Source of the DNA: a bacterium
GTDB lineage: Bacteria; UBA3054
Length of the DNA stretch: 5,290 bases
Direction: 5' to 3'
Assembly (NCBI GenBank): GCA_017538635.1
Contig: JAFYIM010000088.1
Location: 1-5,290, forward strand
Below, piece after piece: positions 1-5,290 of this stretch; positions within the stretch are counted from its first letter, which is position 1, and every line of letters begins with the position of its first letter. Below the pieces are notes generated by a model. That model was given only the letters and a program-made list of their open reading frames with translations. It was not told the DNA's origin and did no database searches. A program made the translations under genes and the position numbers.

Positions 1-98
1 CCGGTGAAATAAACATTCTGATAATTGTAGCCGTCGTCTTCAGCGTAAAGCGCGGCGGCAAATGAAATGAGAAGCGCTAAAACACAAAGTTTTTTCAT
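1..98 (-). CDS. N-terminal fragment of an exported protein with a signal peptide
   Basis: Reading from the ATG at 98 down to the window edge gives 32 complete codons with no stop. The start, MKKLCVLALLISFAAALYA, is a classic Sec signal peptide: two lysines, a hydrophobic core of about 15 residues, and small residues near a likely cleavage point after Ala16 or Ala19. The mature part begins EDDGYNYQNVYF and is acidic and tyrosine-rich. The single Cys at residue 5 lies inside the hydrophobic core and is not in a lipobox, so a lipoprotein is unlikely. The protein should be periplasmic, secreted or in the outer membrane, but too little is visible to name a family. The gene begins 25 bases after the recombinase stop codon, on the same strand, so it may share that transcript. 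The leader is A-rich and has no Shine-Dalgarno sequence. The rest of the gene lies beyond position 1. Confidence 0.72.
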   Translation of the reverse strand, partial: MKKLCVLALLISFAAALYAEDDGYNYQNVYFT

Positions 99-123
99 TG
101 TTTTTTCGGTTGTTGTTGATTAT

Positions 124-1014
124 TTATTTTCTGGGGTGGGATTTGTCGTAAACTTCTTTGAGGCGCTCAATCGTAACGTGAGTGTAGATCTGAGTGGTGC
201 CGATGGAGGCATGGCCCAGCATGGTCTGCACGCTTCTTAAGTCGGCGCCGTTGTCAAGAAGGTGCGTGGCGAAGCTGTGGCGGAAGACGTGAGGCGTGAC
301 GTGCTTGTCGATTCCGGCCATGGAGGCGTAGTTCGCAATAAGGCGCTCTATCGTTCTGGGCGAAAGTTTGCCCTTCGGTCCCGGGAAGCAGGGGCTATTT
401 GGCTTCCTGGAGGGATATTCAGGATTGCTGAAATAATTGTTGAGGGCGCGCATGGCAAGTTCGCCTAATAGAACGTATCTTGTCTTGTTGCCTTTGCCGA
501 CAACTCTCGCGGCGTGCTCGTTGAGATCAAGCATGCCGTGGGTAAGGTTTACGAGTTCGGAAAGACGGAGGCCGGTACTGTAGAATAGCTCCATGATGGC
601 TTCGTCTCTCAATCCTTCCAGAGTTTCCTGGTTCGGCATGGAGAGAATGGCTTCCACTTCCTTTAAAGTAAGAACGGTGGGAAGAGGTTTGCCGCGCTTG
701 GGAGTTGTAAGGCTGGTGGCGGGAGAAGCTTTGATATTTCTTCTTCTGAAATGGAAACCGAAAAAAGAACGGATAGCGGAAGCCTGCCTCGCCACGGTCT
801 TAGGGTTATGGTCTTTTTCCGCTACGGAATCGGAAAGGAATGCGCGGAGATCTTCTCTTTGAATATCTTCGAGACTGGGGAGTTTGCCGCATTCGTTTAG
901 GAAAGCGACGAAACCGTCAAGATCCCTTTTATAGCTTACTATGGTCCTGGGACTGTAACGCCGCTCGCTTTTCAGGTACTCTAAAAATTGTTCTATAGCG
1001 GCTGAGAGTTCCAT
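124..1014 (-). CDS. xerC: Tyrosine recombinase XerC/XerD
   Basis: This is a 296-residue site-specific tyrosine recombinase, the normal length for XerC/XerD, which resolve chromosome dimers at the dif site near the terminus. The N-terminal SAM-like DNA-binding domain covers about residues 1-90 (SPRTIVSYKRDL is typical) and the catalytic domain about 110-290. All six active-site residues are present: Arg150 (STGLRLSEL), Lys174 (GKGNK), His242 and Arg245 (HVFRHSFATHLL), His268 (LGH) and the nucleophile Tyr277 (TTQIYTHV). The ending VYDKSHPRK is closer to XerC than XerD, but the two are hard to separate by eye and a lineage with a single Xer protein is possible. The ATG at 1014 lies four bases after the rfbC stop, in the A-rich string TGAAAAAATG, with no Shine-Dalgarno sequence, so translation is probably coupled to rfbC. 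Nothing nearby suggests a phage or integron, so a chromosomal housekeeping role is likely. Family is sure; the C versus D choice is moderate. Confidence 0.93.
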   Translation of the reverse strand: MELSAAIEQFLEYLKSERRYSPRTIVSYKRDLDGFVAFLNECGKLPSLEDIQREDLRAFLSDSVAEKDHNPKTVARQASAIRSFFGFHFRRRNIKASPATSLTTPKRGKPLPTVLTLKEVEAILSMPNQETLEGLRDEAIMELFYSTGLRLSELVNLTHGMLDLNEHAARVVGKGNKTRYVLLGELAMRALNNYFSNPEYPSRKPNSPCFPGPKGKLSPRTIERLIANYASMAGIDKHVTPHVFRHSFATHLLDNGADLRSVQTMLGHASIGTTQIYTHVTIERLKEVYDKSHPRK

Positions 1015-1018
1015 TTTT

Positions 1019-1573
1019 TCAGTAAGTGAAGTTGCAGTCGATGTTCTCTAAGAACGGCGCCTTTTCGTCTTTGGGAGAGGTCAGAAAAGGCACGTCAATT
1101 TTGGGCCATTCAACGGCGACGGTAGGATCGTCGTACCTGAGGCCGCCTTCCGCTTCGGGATGATAGAACTCTGTGCATTTGTAATGGAAGACCGCTTCAT
1201 CGCTGACGACGCAGAAGCCGTGGGCAAAACCGTTGGGAACGTAAAGGGATCTCTTGTTCTCTTCGCTGAGAAAATCGCCCACCCATTTGCCATAGTATGG
1301 GGAACCTTTTCTAAGATCAACGGCGACGTCGAAAACTTCGCCTCTGACGACTCTGACCAATTTACCCTGGGAGTAAGGATTCTTCTGAAAGTGCAGGCCT
1401 CTGAGCACGCCTTTTCTGCTTGATGACATATTGTCCTGCACGAAGTTTGTCGGGATACCGGCTTCCTTGAACTGGTCGGCGCGGTAGGTCTCCATGAAGA
1501 AACCGCGGTTGTCGCCGAAAACATCCGGCTCAATGAGTTTCACGTCCGGAATAGCAAGAGATATTATCTTCAT
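1019..1573 (-). CDS. rfbC: dTDP-4-dehydrorhamnose 3,5-epimerase (RmlC/RfbC)
   Basis: The 184-residue product matches the usual length of RmlC, a cupin enzyme that epimerises C3 and C5 of dTDP-4-keto-6-deoxyglucose in the third step of dTDP-L-rhamnose synthesis. Visible signatures are the N-terminal DVFGDNRGFFMETY, the RGLHFQ segment with catalytic His61, KLVRVVRGEVFDVAVDLR with the substrate-contacting strand, VPNGFAHGF at 113-120, Tyr131 (HYKCTEFY) as the likely acid/base tyrosine, and Asp169 in SPKDEKAP, which pairs with the catalytic histidine in known structures. It should therefore be active and cytoplasmic. rmlA, rmlB and rmlD are not in the window. The ATG at 1573 is six bases after the infA stop (TAA AAAATA ATG) and has no Shine-Dalgarno sequence, which suggests coupled translation within an infA-rfbC-xerC operon. 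A different deoxysugar 3,5-epimerase of the same family is possible but less likely. Confidence 0.95.
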   Translation of the reverse strand: MKIISLAIPDVKLIEPDVFGDNRGFFMETYRADQFKEAGIPTNFVQDNMSSSRKGVLRGLHFQKNPYSQGKLVRVVRGEVFDVAVDLRKGSPYYGKWVGDFLSEENKRSLYVPNGFAHGFCVVSDEAVFHYKCTEFYHPEAEGGLRYDDPTVAVEWPKIDVPFLTSPKDEKAPFLENIDCNFTY

Positions 1574-1579
1574 TATTTT

Positions 1580-1804
1580 TTAGTCGCGATAACGATAAGT
1601 GATACGACCCTTCGTCATGTCATAGGGGGACATTTCCAGTTTGACGCGGTCGCCGGCGACGATCTTGATGAAGAAGTGACGCATTCTGCCGGAAATGTGA
1701 GCAAGAACTTCCATGCCGTTGTCGTCGAGTTTGACACGGTAGAGAGTGCTGGGCAGAACTTTGGTCACGACGCCCTCAACTTCGATTACATCATCTTTAG
1801 CCAT
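1580..1804 (-). CDS. infA: Translation initiation factor IF-1
   Basis: The 74-residue protein is a single S1-type OB fold and is clearly IF-1, which binds the A site of the 30S subunit and helps IF-2 and IF-3 during initiation. The family pattern is visible throughout: MAKDD at the start, [53 protein letters not shown]. Compared with the 72-residue E. coli protein there is one extra residue in the loop before AHISG (LDDNGMEV against LENGHVV) and one extra Asp at the C-terminus. The loop change also replaces the usual His by Met. The gene does not sit in the usual secY-map-infA-rpmJ ribosomal cluster: its neighbours are an NFACT gene upstream and rfbC downstream. The start is fixed by homology. 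The bases before it (ACTGACCTAATTT) hold no Shine-Dalgarno sequence. A promoter is predicted just upstream. Confidence 0.97.
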   Translation of the reverse strand: MAKDDVIEVEGVVTKVLPSTLYRVKLDDNGMEVLAHISGRMRHFFIKIVAGDRVKLEMSPYDMTKGRITYRYRD

Positions 1805-1835
1805 AAATTAGGTCAGTTGGTTAAATATTGCGAAT

Positions 1836-1864
1836 ATGATAGCAGAAGAAGGGTTTAATTGCAA
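1836..1864 (-). promoter_or_regulatory. Predicted sigma70-type promoter for infA (extended -10)
   Basis: On the minus strand TTGCAA (1864-1859) and TATCAT (1841-1836) are separated by exactly 17 bases. TGC immediately before the -10 gives an extended -10 element (TGCTATCAT). The -10 matches TATAAT at five of six positions and the -35 matches TTGACA at four of six. The likely start is the A at about 1829, which gives a leader of about 25 bases before the infA ATG. The -35 box overlaps the last codons and stop of the upstream NFACT gene, in the only gap above 25 bases in the window. This is pattern recognition only; the sigma factor preference of this organism is unknown. Confidence 0.55.
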
Positions 1865-3207
1865 GAAAAATCATCGCTGTAATGGGATTCCCGCCAGGCC
1901 TTGTTGGCGGCCACGTCCTTTTTGACGACGATGTTTTTGCCGCCGGCCACCAGAACGGAACCGGCTTTGGCGTTCTTAGGCTTGGAGACGTATTTCTTAT
2001 AGGTGTAGATGACGTCCACCTTCGCAAGATCAGGAGCTTTGGAGAGTGCGGCGCAAAGTTCCGCAGCTTCCCGCCAGGCGGTAGGAGTGATCTCTCTCCC
2101 CTTCTCAGCTCTTATGACTGCGTGGCTGCCGGGATAGTCCCTGACGTGGAGCCAGCCGTCGTTGCCGCGGGCAAGATGCACGGTGACGTAGTCGTTGTCC
2201 TCGGCGCTGCGTCCGATGATTATTTTGAAACCGTCGCTTGATGTGCAGCGGTAAACTTTGTAATGGCCGTAGGGATTGGCCTTCTTTTGAGGCTTCTCTT
2301 TCTTCGGCGGTTTTGCTGCTTCATCTTCCTCATCTTTCAAAGCTCTGAGCGTGTTGAGGTCGCTTTGGGAGATCGATTCGAGCTTTTCCTTAAGCGCGGC
2401 AAGTTCGGCTTCAGTTTGGTCGCGGCGCTTAAGGAGAGTCTCGTAGCCTCTTTCCGCCTTAGTGGCGAGCTGGTAGTAATGCGTGACGTTGTCTTTGGGA
2501 GATTTGCCTTCGAGGAGTTTTATTTCTATAGTGGGAGCGTCCGGTTCGAAGACGTCCTCTAGCTCTATGCTGGTTTGCCTGGGCGAGATCTGATTGTAGT
2601 TGATCTTCAGAAGGTCGCCTAGTCTTCTGTAGTGGTCGGCGTTCTTCGCTTTCTTAAGATCTTCCTCTATTCTTTGAAGTTTCTTTTCCGTCTTGGAATA
2701 GTCTTTTTCCAGTTTTCTGGTGAGAGAATCTTTGAGATTTGCAGTTTCAATTTGCTCGGCTTTTTCCCTGAGTTCCTCATATGTGATAGTCTGCCACTCG
2801 TAGCCTGTCGTTCTGTCGGGAGGAGGTGTATAGGCTTCCTTGGCTTTCAGCCTTTTGCAGTTGGTGGCTTCTACTATTCCGCATTCGTCGAGGAGCGTGG
2901 CGTGGGCGCCGGCGAAGTGAAGATGCAGTATCCTCCGGTCTGAAAAGTAGAGGCTCACTATGGAGGTCTCGGGATGATAAACGATCTTCTTAAGGTCGAT
3001 GTCTTTTAAGGTGAGCGCCAAAGTGCCGAGATGATCAGTCGCTTCAGGATATTCTTCTTTGGGTGAAGAATCGGAGAGAAGAATGGCGTTAATGGGATTG
3101 GGAGCGAGGTAGAGGTAGTAAGTCTTCGCGCCTTCGAGACGGAGTACCCAGACCAGTCCGTGCCAGAGGCCCAGCTTCCTTAAACTGAGAGGCAGCGGAA
3201 GATCCAT
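1855..3207 (-). CDS. Short NFACT-family protein (RqcH/FbpA-related, NFACT-R domain)
   Basis: This 450-residue protein belongs to the NFACT family (Rqc2/NEMF/RqcH/FbpA), whose RqcH members bind obstructed 50S subunits and add C-terminal alanine tails to stalled peptides. The surest part is the C-terminal NFACT-R domain (DUF814), about residues 316-432: TSSDGFKIIIGRSAEDNDYV, ARGNDGWLHVRDYPGSHAVIR, then YTYKKYVSKPKNAKAGSVLV. A charged coiled coil covers about 145-205 and 235-285, with the family-like segment KKAKNADHYRRLGDLL between its arms, and a Lys/Pro-rich linker (299-310) follows. The N-terminal domain (1-112) is reduced and divergent. RqcH proteins are about 570 residues; the missing length is mostly the helix-hairpin-helix region, since only about 30 residues separate the N domain from the coiled coil. 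The Asp-Arg pair used for tRNA binding in RqcH is not seen at the matching place (PETSIV, 79-84). Ribosome or RNA binding is likely; tailing activity is doubtful. The gene starts two bases after the glycosyltransferase stop. Confidence 0.85.
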   Translation of the reverse strand: MDLPLPLSLRKLGLWHGLVWVLRLEGAKTYYLYLAPNPINAILLSDSSPKEEYPEATDHLGTLALTLKDIDLKKIVYHPETSIVSLYFSDRRILHLHFAGAHATLLDECGIVEATNCKRLKAKEAYTPPPDRTTGYEWQTITYEELREKAEQIETANLKDSLTRKLEKDYSKTEKKLQRIEEDLKKAKNADHYRRLGDLLKINYNQISPRQTSIELEDVFEPDAPTIEIKLLEGKSPKDNVTHYYQLATKAERGYETLLKRRDQTEAELAALKEKLESISQSDLNTLRALKDEEDEAAKPPKKEKPQKKANPYGHYKVYRCTSSDGFKIIIGRSAEDNDYVTVHLARGNDGWLHVRDYPGSHAVIRAEKGREITPTAWREAAELCAALSKAPDLAKVDVIYTYKKYVSKPKNAKAGSVLVAGGKNIVVKKDVAANKAWRESHYSDDFSCN

Positions 3208-3209
3208 AA

Positions 3210-4430
3210 TTAAACTCCCAGGGCGTCGTAGAGCGCAAAGACTTTCCTGGCGTTGGTCTCAGCGTCGAAGCTCCTCTTGGCGAATTCAGCGGCTTCTTTT
3301 CCGCAGGCTTCCCTGAACGATTGGTCCTCTATGAGTTTTTGCAGAGCATCCGCAAGCGCTTTGTGGTCGAAAGGCTTGACGGTAAGGCCAGTCTCGCCGG
3401 GAATGATCTCTTCGCCAGGGCCGTCGATGTTAAAGGCGACGGCGGGTTTGCCGGCGGAGCTAGCTTCCGCAATTAATCTTGAGAAGTGCGGTTCAAGGAA
3501 CGGAACGGCAAGAACGTCGCAGGCTGAGACCAATGGATCGACGTGCGTAGAAGGTCCGCAGTACGTGACCTTGTCCCAGATGGCGAGCTTGTCGGTCAAT
3601 GCTCTTAGTTTGTCAGACCAGGAAAGCATGTTGGTTATGCGGCGCCAAAGAGGATAGTCTTTGGGAAGCTCTATTGGGCCGACCAGGGCGAGGTGGAAAT
3701 TGACTCCGCGCTCTTTCAGTAGGGCGGCGGCTTTAAGAAGCTTGTGGACGCCCTTGGCTCTTGTGAAGCGGCCGAAGTAGCCGATGAGCTTCTTGTTGGG
3801 ATCATCCCCTACCAGAGTGTGCCTGAAATTCCAGTCAGGCTCCACATTCTGATAAGCCTTGACGTCGATGAAGTCGAAGACGTCGGTGGTTGGAACTTCC
3901 GGTCTGATCCTCCAGCGGCGACGTTCGCTCGGCAGCATGAAGACAAAGGCGTTGCCCCAGCGCTTCGTGTAATGGCGCATCAGCATCCTTCTGAAGCCGG
4001 TGTAGCCGTGGGAAAGCACTTCCAGGACGTTTACGACTACGGGCTTGCCGGTGGCGTGCGCCGCTTTAAGAATGCCTGGGACTACGATGGTGTTGATGTG
4101 GATGAGGTCGGGGTTCACTTCCTTGAAGATCTTTTTGGCCGTGCGATAGGAAGTGAATTGACCTTTCGTCATGCGGAAAACGAGGTGCGGCTTCCTGATG
4201 CCGTAAAAGCCGTCCGAGATGTGCAGGAAAGGAATGGCCCTCTGATCAATAATGACCTTATATCCGCTCTTTTCAAAAAGGTCGGATGCGGAGCTTTTCC
4301 TGATGCACCAGATGATTGGGTCGTATTTTTCCTTGTCAAGGTGCTTAAGGAGTTCCAGAAGGAGCTGCGGAGCGCCGCCCATTCCGGAGCCGTGGTGGAC
4401 AAAGAGGATCTTTTTCTTGTTTTCAGCCAT
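3210..4430 (-). CDS. Glycosyltransferase family 4 (GT-B fold)
   Basis: The 406-residue protein is a GT-B glycosyltransferase of family 4, which transfers a sugar from a nucleotide-sugar donor with retention of configuration, here probably to a cell-surface glycan. The N-terminal Rossmann domain (about 1-195) opens with ILFVHHGSGMGGAPQLLLELL, whose GG loop is typical, and includes PDLIHINTIV. The donor-binding domain (about 213-375) has IGYFGRFTRAKGV with Arg221 and Lys226 as the expected phosphate contacts, then LALVGP, VTYCGPSTHVDPLVSACDVLAVP, and FLEPHFSRLIAEASSAGKPAVAF. The usual E-x7-E motif is altered: Glu322 is present, but the place of the first Glu holds Pro314, with Glu313 one residue early. 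ETGLTVKPFDHKALADAL is the usual C-terminal turn. No membrane segment is evident, so it is cytoplasmic or peripheral. Donor and acceptor cannot be told. The ATG at 4430 follows the dehydrogenase stop by eight bases (GCCTCATT), without a Shine-Dalgarno sequence. Confidence 0.92.
   Translation of the reverse strand: MAENKKKILFVHHGSGMGGAPQLLLELLKHLDKEKYDPIIWCIRKSSASDLFEKSGYKVIIDQRAIPFLHISDGFYGIRKPHLVFRMTKGQFTSYRTAKKIFKEVNPDLIHINTIVVPGILKAAHATGKPVVVNVLEVLSHGYTGFRRMLMRHYTKRWGNAFVFMLPSERRRWRIRPEVPTTDVFDFIDVKAYQNVEPDWNFRHTLVGDDPNKKLIGYFGRFTRAKGVHKLLKAAALLKERGVNFHLALVGPIELPKDYPLWRRITNMLSWSDKLRALTDKLAIWDKVTYCGPSTHVDPLVSACDVLAVPFLEPHFSRLIAEASSAGKPAVAFNIDGPGEEIIPGETGLTVKPFDHKALADALQKLIEDQSFREACGKEAAEFAKRSFDAETNARKVFALYDALGV
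3215..3219 (-). promoter_or_regulatory. Shine-Dalgarno site of the NFACT gene
   Basis: GGGAG lies seven bases before the ATG at 3207, inside the last codons of the glycosyltransferase gene. It supports this start and is the only clear Shine-Dalgarno match among the six gene starts visible in the window. Confidence 0.65.
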
Positions 4431-4438
4431 AATGAGGC

Positions 4439-5290
4439 TTATTTCGTTTTGAAAGCTTTGATCTCTTTGGCTATCATCTTCACCAATTCGACTCTGGATT
4501 CATAGCTGGCCCAGGAAATGTGCGGGGTAAGAATGATCTTGTCGGGGTCGTTGACTTGGAAATAGGGATGGTTGAAAGGCAGGGGCTCCTGGCTGAAGGT
4601 GTCGCTGGCCGCGCCGGAAATGGTGTAGTCGTTCAGGCACTGGACCAGGTCCTCTTCGTTTATGATGCCCGCGCCGCCGAAATTAAGTACGCAGGCGGTC
4701 GGACGCATCATCTTCATCATTTTATTGGTTACGAGATTGATGGTCTGGCTGTTTGCCTGGGCATGGACGGAAAGAACGTCGCTGCGCCTCATAAGGTCCT
4801 CGATGGAGACAGCCTCGTATTTTTCTGCAGGCTCTTCGTTCCTCAGGGGATAGTAGATTATCTTCATGCCGAGCGTAGTGGCCATCTCGGCAACCTTTAA
4901 GCCAATTTTGTCCATACCGATGATGCCCCAGGTCTTGCCGATGATATCGAAGAAATTCTGGGAGCTGTCGGTGAAAGAATGGCTCCTGGAATAGGCGCCT
5001 GATTTCACGGACTTGTCGAAGTAGTGGAACTTGCAGACAAGGTTCAGCATAGCGGCGACCGTGCACTGCGCCACGGAGTTTACGGCGAATCCGCTGATCC
5101 CCACGACCTTGATGCCGTTCTGTTTGGCGTATTCAAGGTCAATGTTGGCAATGTTGGAGTCGATCGTCACGATCAGCTTAAGACTGCGGGCGCGCTCCAT
5201 GTTGATGGCGCGGATGGGAACGTGGCTCGCCACGACGCATTCGCAGTTTTTGATACGTTCAGTAAGGTCGAGAGCGCCTGAGCTGGCGTA
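4439..5290 (-). CDS. D-2-hydroxyacid dehydrogenase-fold protein, HprA-like, probably inactive; 5' end cut by window edge
   Basis: The frame is open from the window edge to the TAA at 4439, giving 283 residues; the usual family length is about 320, so roughly 35 residues lie outside. A GTG at 5233 is not the start, because the 19 codons before it (ending RIKNCECVVASHVP) fit the family. The layout follows glycerate/D-2-hydroxyacid dehydrogenases: substrate domain (about 1-75, GISGFAVNSVAQCTVAAMLNL), central NAD-type Rossmann domain (about 118-255), and a C-terminal return ending TPHISWASYESR. Key sites are changed. The GxGxxG loop reads GMDKIG (125-130) with Asp127 for the middle Gly. The strand-end acidic residue expected after MKIIYY is Pro. 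The catalytic Arg of NTARGG is Gly206 (NFGGAG, codon 4673-4675). The catalytic Glu235 (QEPLP) and His257 (TPHISWAS) remain. It heads the visible operon with a glycosyltransferase. The fold is sure, the substrate unknown, and normal dehydrogenase activity doubtful. Confidence 0.88.
   Translation of the reverse strand, partial: YASSGALDLTERIKNCECVVASHVPIRAINMERARSLKLIVTIDSNIANIDLEYAKQNGIKVVGISGFAVNSVAQCTVAAMLNLVCKFHYFDKSVKSGAYSRSHSFTDSSQNFFDIIGKTWGIIGMDKIGLKVAEMATTLGMKIIYYPLRNEEPAEKYEAVSIEDLMRRSDVLSVHAQANSQTINLVTNKMMKMMRPTACVLNFGGAGIINEEDLVQCLNDYTISGAASDTFSQEPLPFNHPYFQVNDPDKIILTPHISWASYESRVELVKMIAKEIKAFKTK

Noticed and set aside
99..123. A terminator or dif site in the gap after xerC
   Set aside because: The 25 bases hold no inverted repeat and nothing resembling the two half-sites of dif. 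The 50-base gap at 1805-1854 also shows no hairpin followed by a T run.
124..1014. The recombinase as an integrase of a mobile element
   Set aside because: It lies in a tight run of housekeeping genes and looks like Xer. No terminal repeats, tRNA gene or cargo genes are visible.
1081..1533. A 150-codon minus-strand frame overlapping rfbC
   Set aside because: It is out of frame with a clear RmlC and its Ser/Thr/Pro-rich translation resembles no family.
1882..2943. Several plus-strand frames opposite the NFACT gene, including hydrophobic Leu/Phe-rich ones
   Set aside because: The hydrophobic runs are the complement of Lys/Glu-rich coiled-coil codons, not membrane proteins.
3744..4505. A 253-codon plus-strand open frame opposite the glycosyltransferase and the end of the dehydrogenase-like gene
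   Set aside because: It has no recognisable motif, crosses the junction of two well-supported genes, and is explained by the codon pattern of the opposite strand.
5231..5233. GTG as the start of the dehydrogenase-like gene
   Set aside because: The frame stays open to the window edge and the 19 codons upstream fit the family N-terminal domain, so the gene continues outside the window.
4439..5290. Pseudogene status for the dehydrogenase-like gene
   Set aside because: The frame is intact over 283 codons with the family pattern kept on both sides of each changed residue. Substitution of key sites alone does not show decay.

Overview
The window is a compact run of seven bacterial protein genes, all on the minus strand, so transcription runs from position 5290 towards position 1. 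Gaps between genes are 8, 2, 50, 6, 4 and 25 bases, and no gene-free stretch exceeds 50 bases. No RNA gene, CRISPR array, insertion sequence or obvious terminator is visible. The organism cannot be fixed from this sequence. Base composition is moderate. An rmlC gene and a GT4 glycosyltransferase point to surface polysaccharide. Most starts lack a Shine-Dalgarno sequence and have short, often A-rich leaders, which recalls Bacteroidota and some related or uncultivated phyla. The proteins carry no signature that settles the lineage, and one gene (3207) has a normal Shine-Dalgarno sequence.

Upstream block (5290 to 1855): a D-2-hydroxyacid dehydrogenase-fold protein cut by the window edge, a GT4 glycosyltransferase, and a short NFACT-family protein, with 8- and 2-base gaps that suggest one transcript. 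The dehydrogenase resembles glycerate dehydrogenase (HprA) in layout, but the catalytic arginine and the middle glycine of the nucleotide-binding loop are replaced. The NFACT protein keeps the C-terminal NFACT-R domain and the coiled coil. Its N-terminal domain is reduced, and the helix-hairpin-helix domain of RqcH appears to be missing.

Downstream block (1864 to 1): a good extended -10 promoter overlaps the end of the NFACT gene and should start a short leader in front of infA (translation initiation factor IF-1). rfbC/rmlC (dTDP-4-dehydrorhamnose 3,5-epimerase), a XerC/XerD-type tyrosine recombinase with all six catalytic residues, and the first 32 codons of an exported protein follow at short distances. 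This block is mostly housekeeping: translation initiation, an activated-sugar precursor for the cell surface, and chromosome dimer resolution.

No wholly new system is evident. The most interesting points are the dehydrogenase-like protein that has lost key residues and the pared-down NFACT protein beside it.
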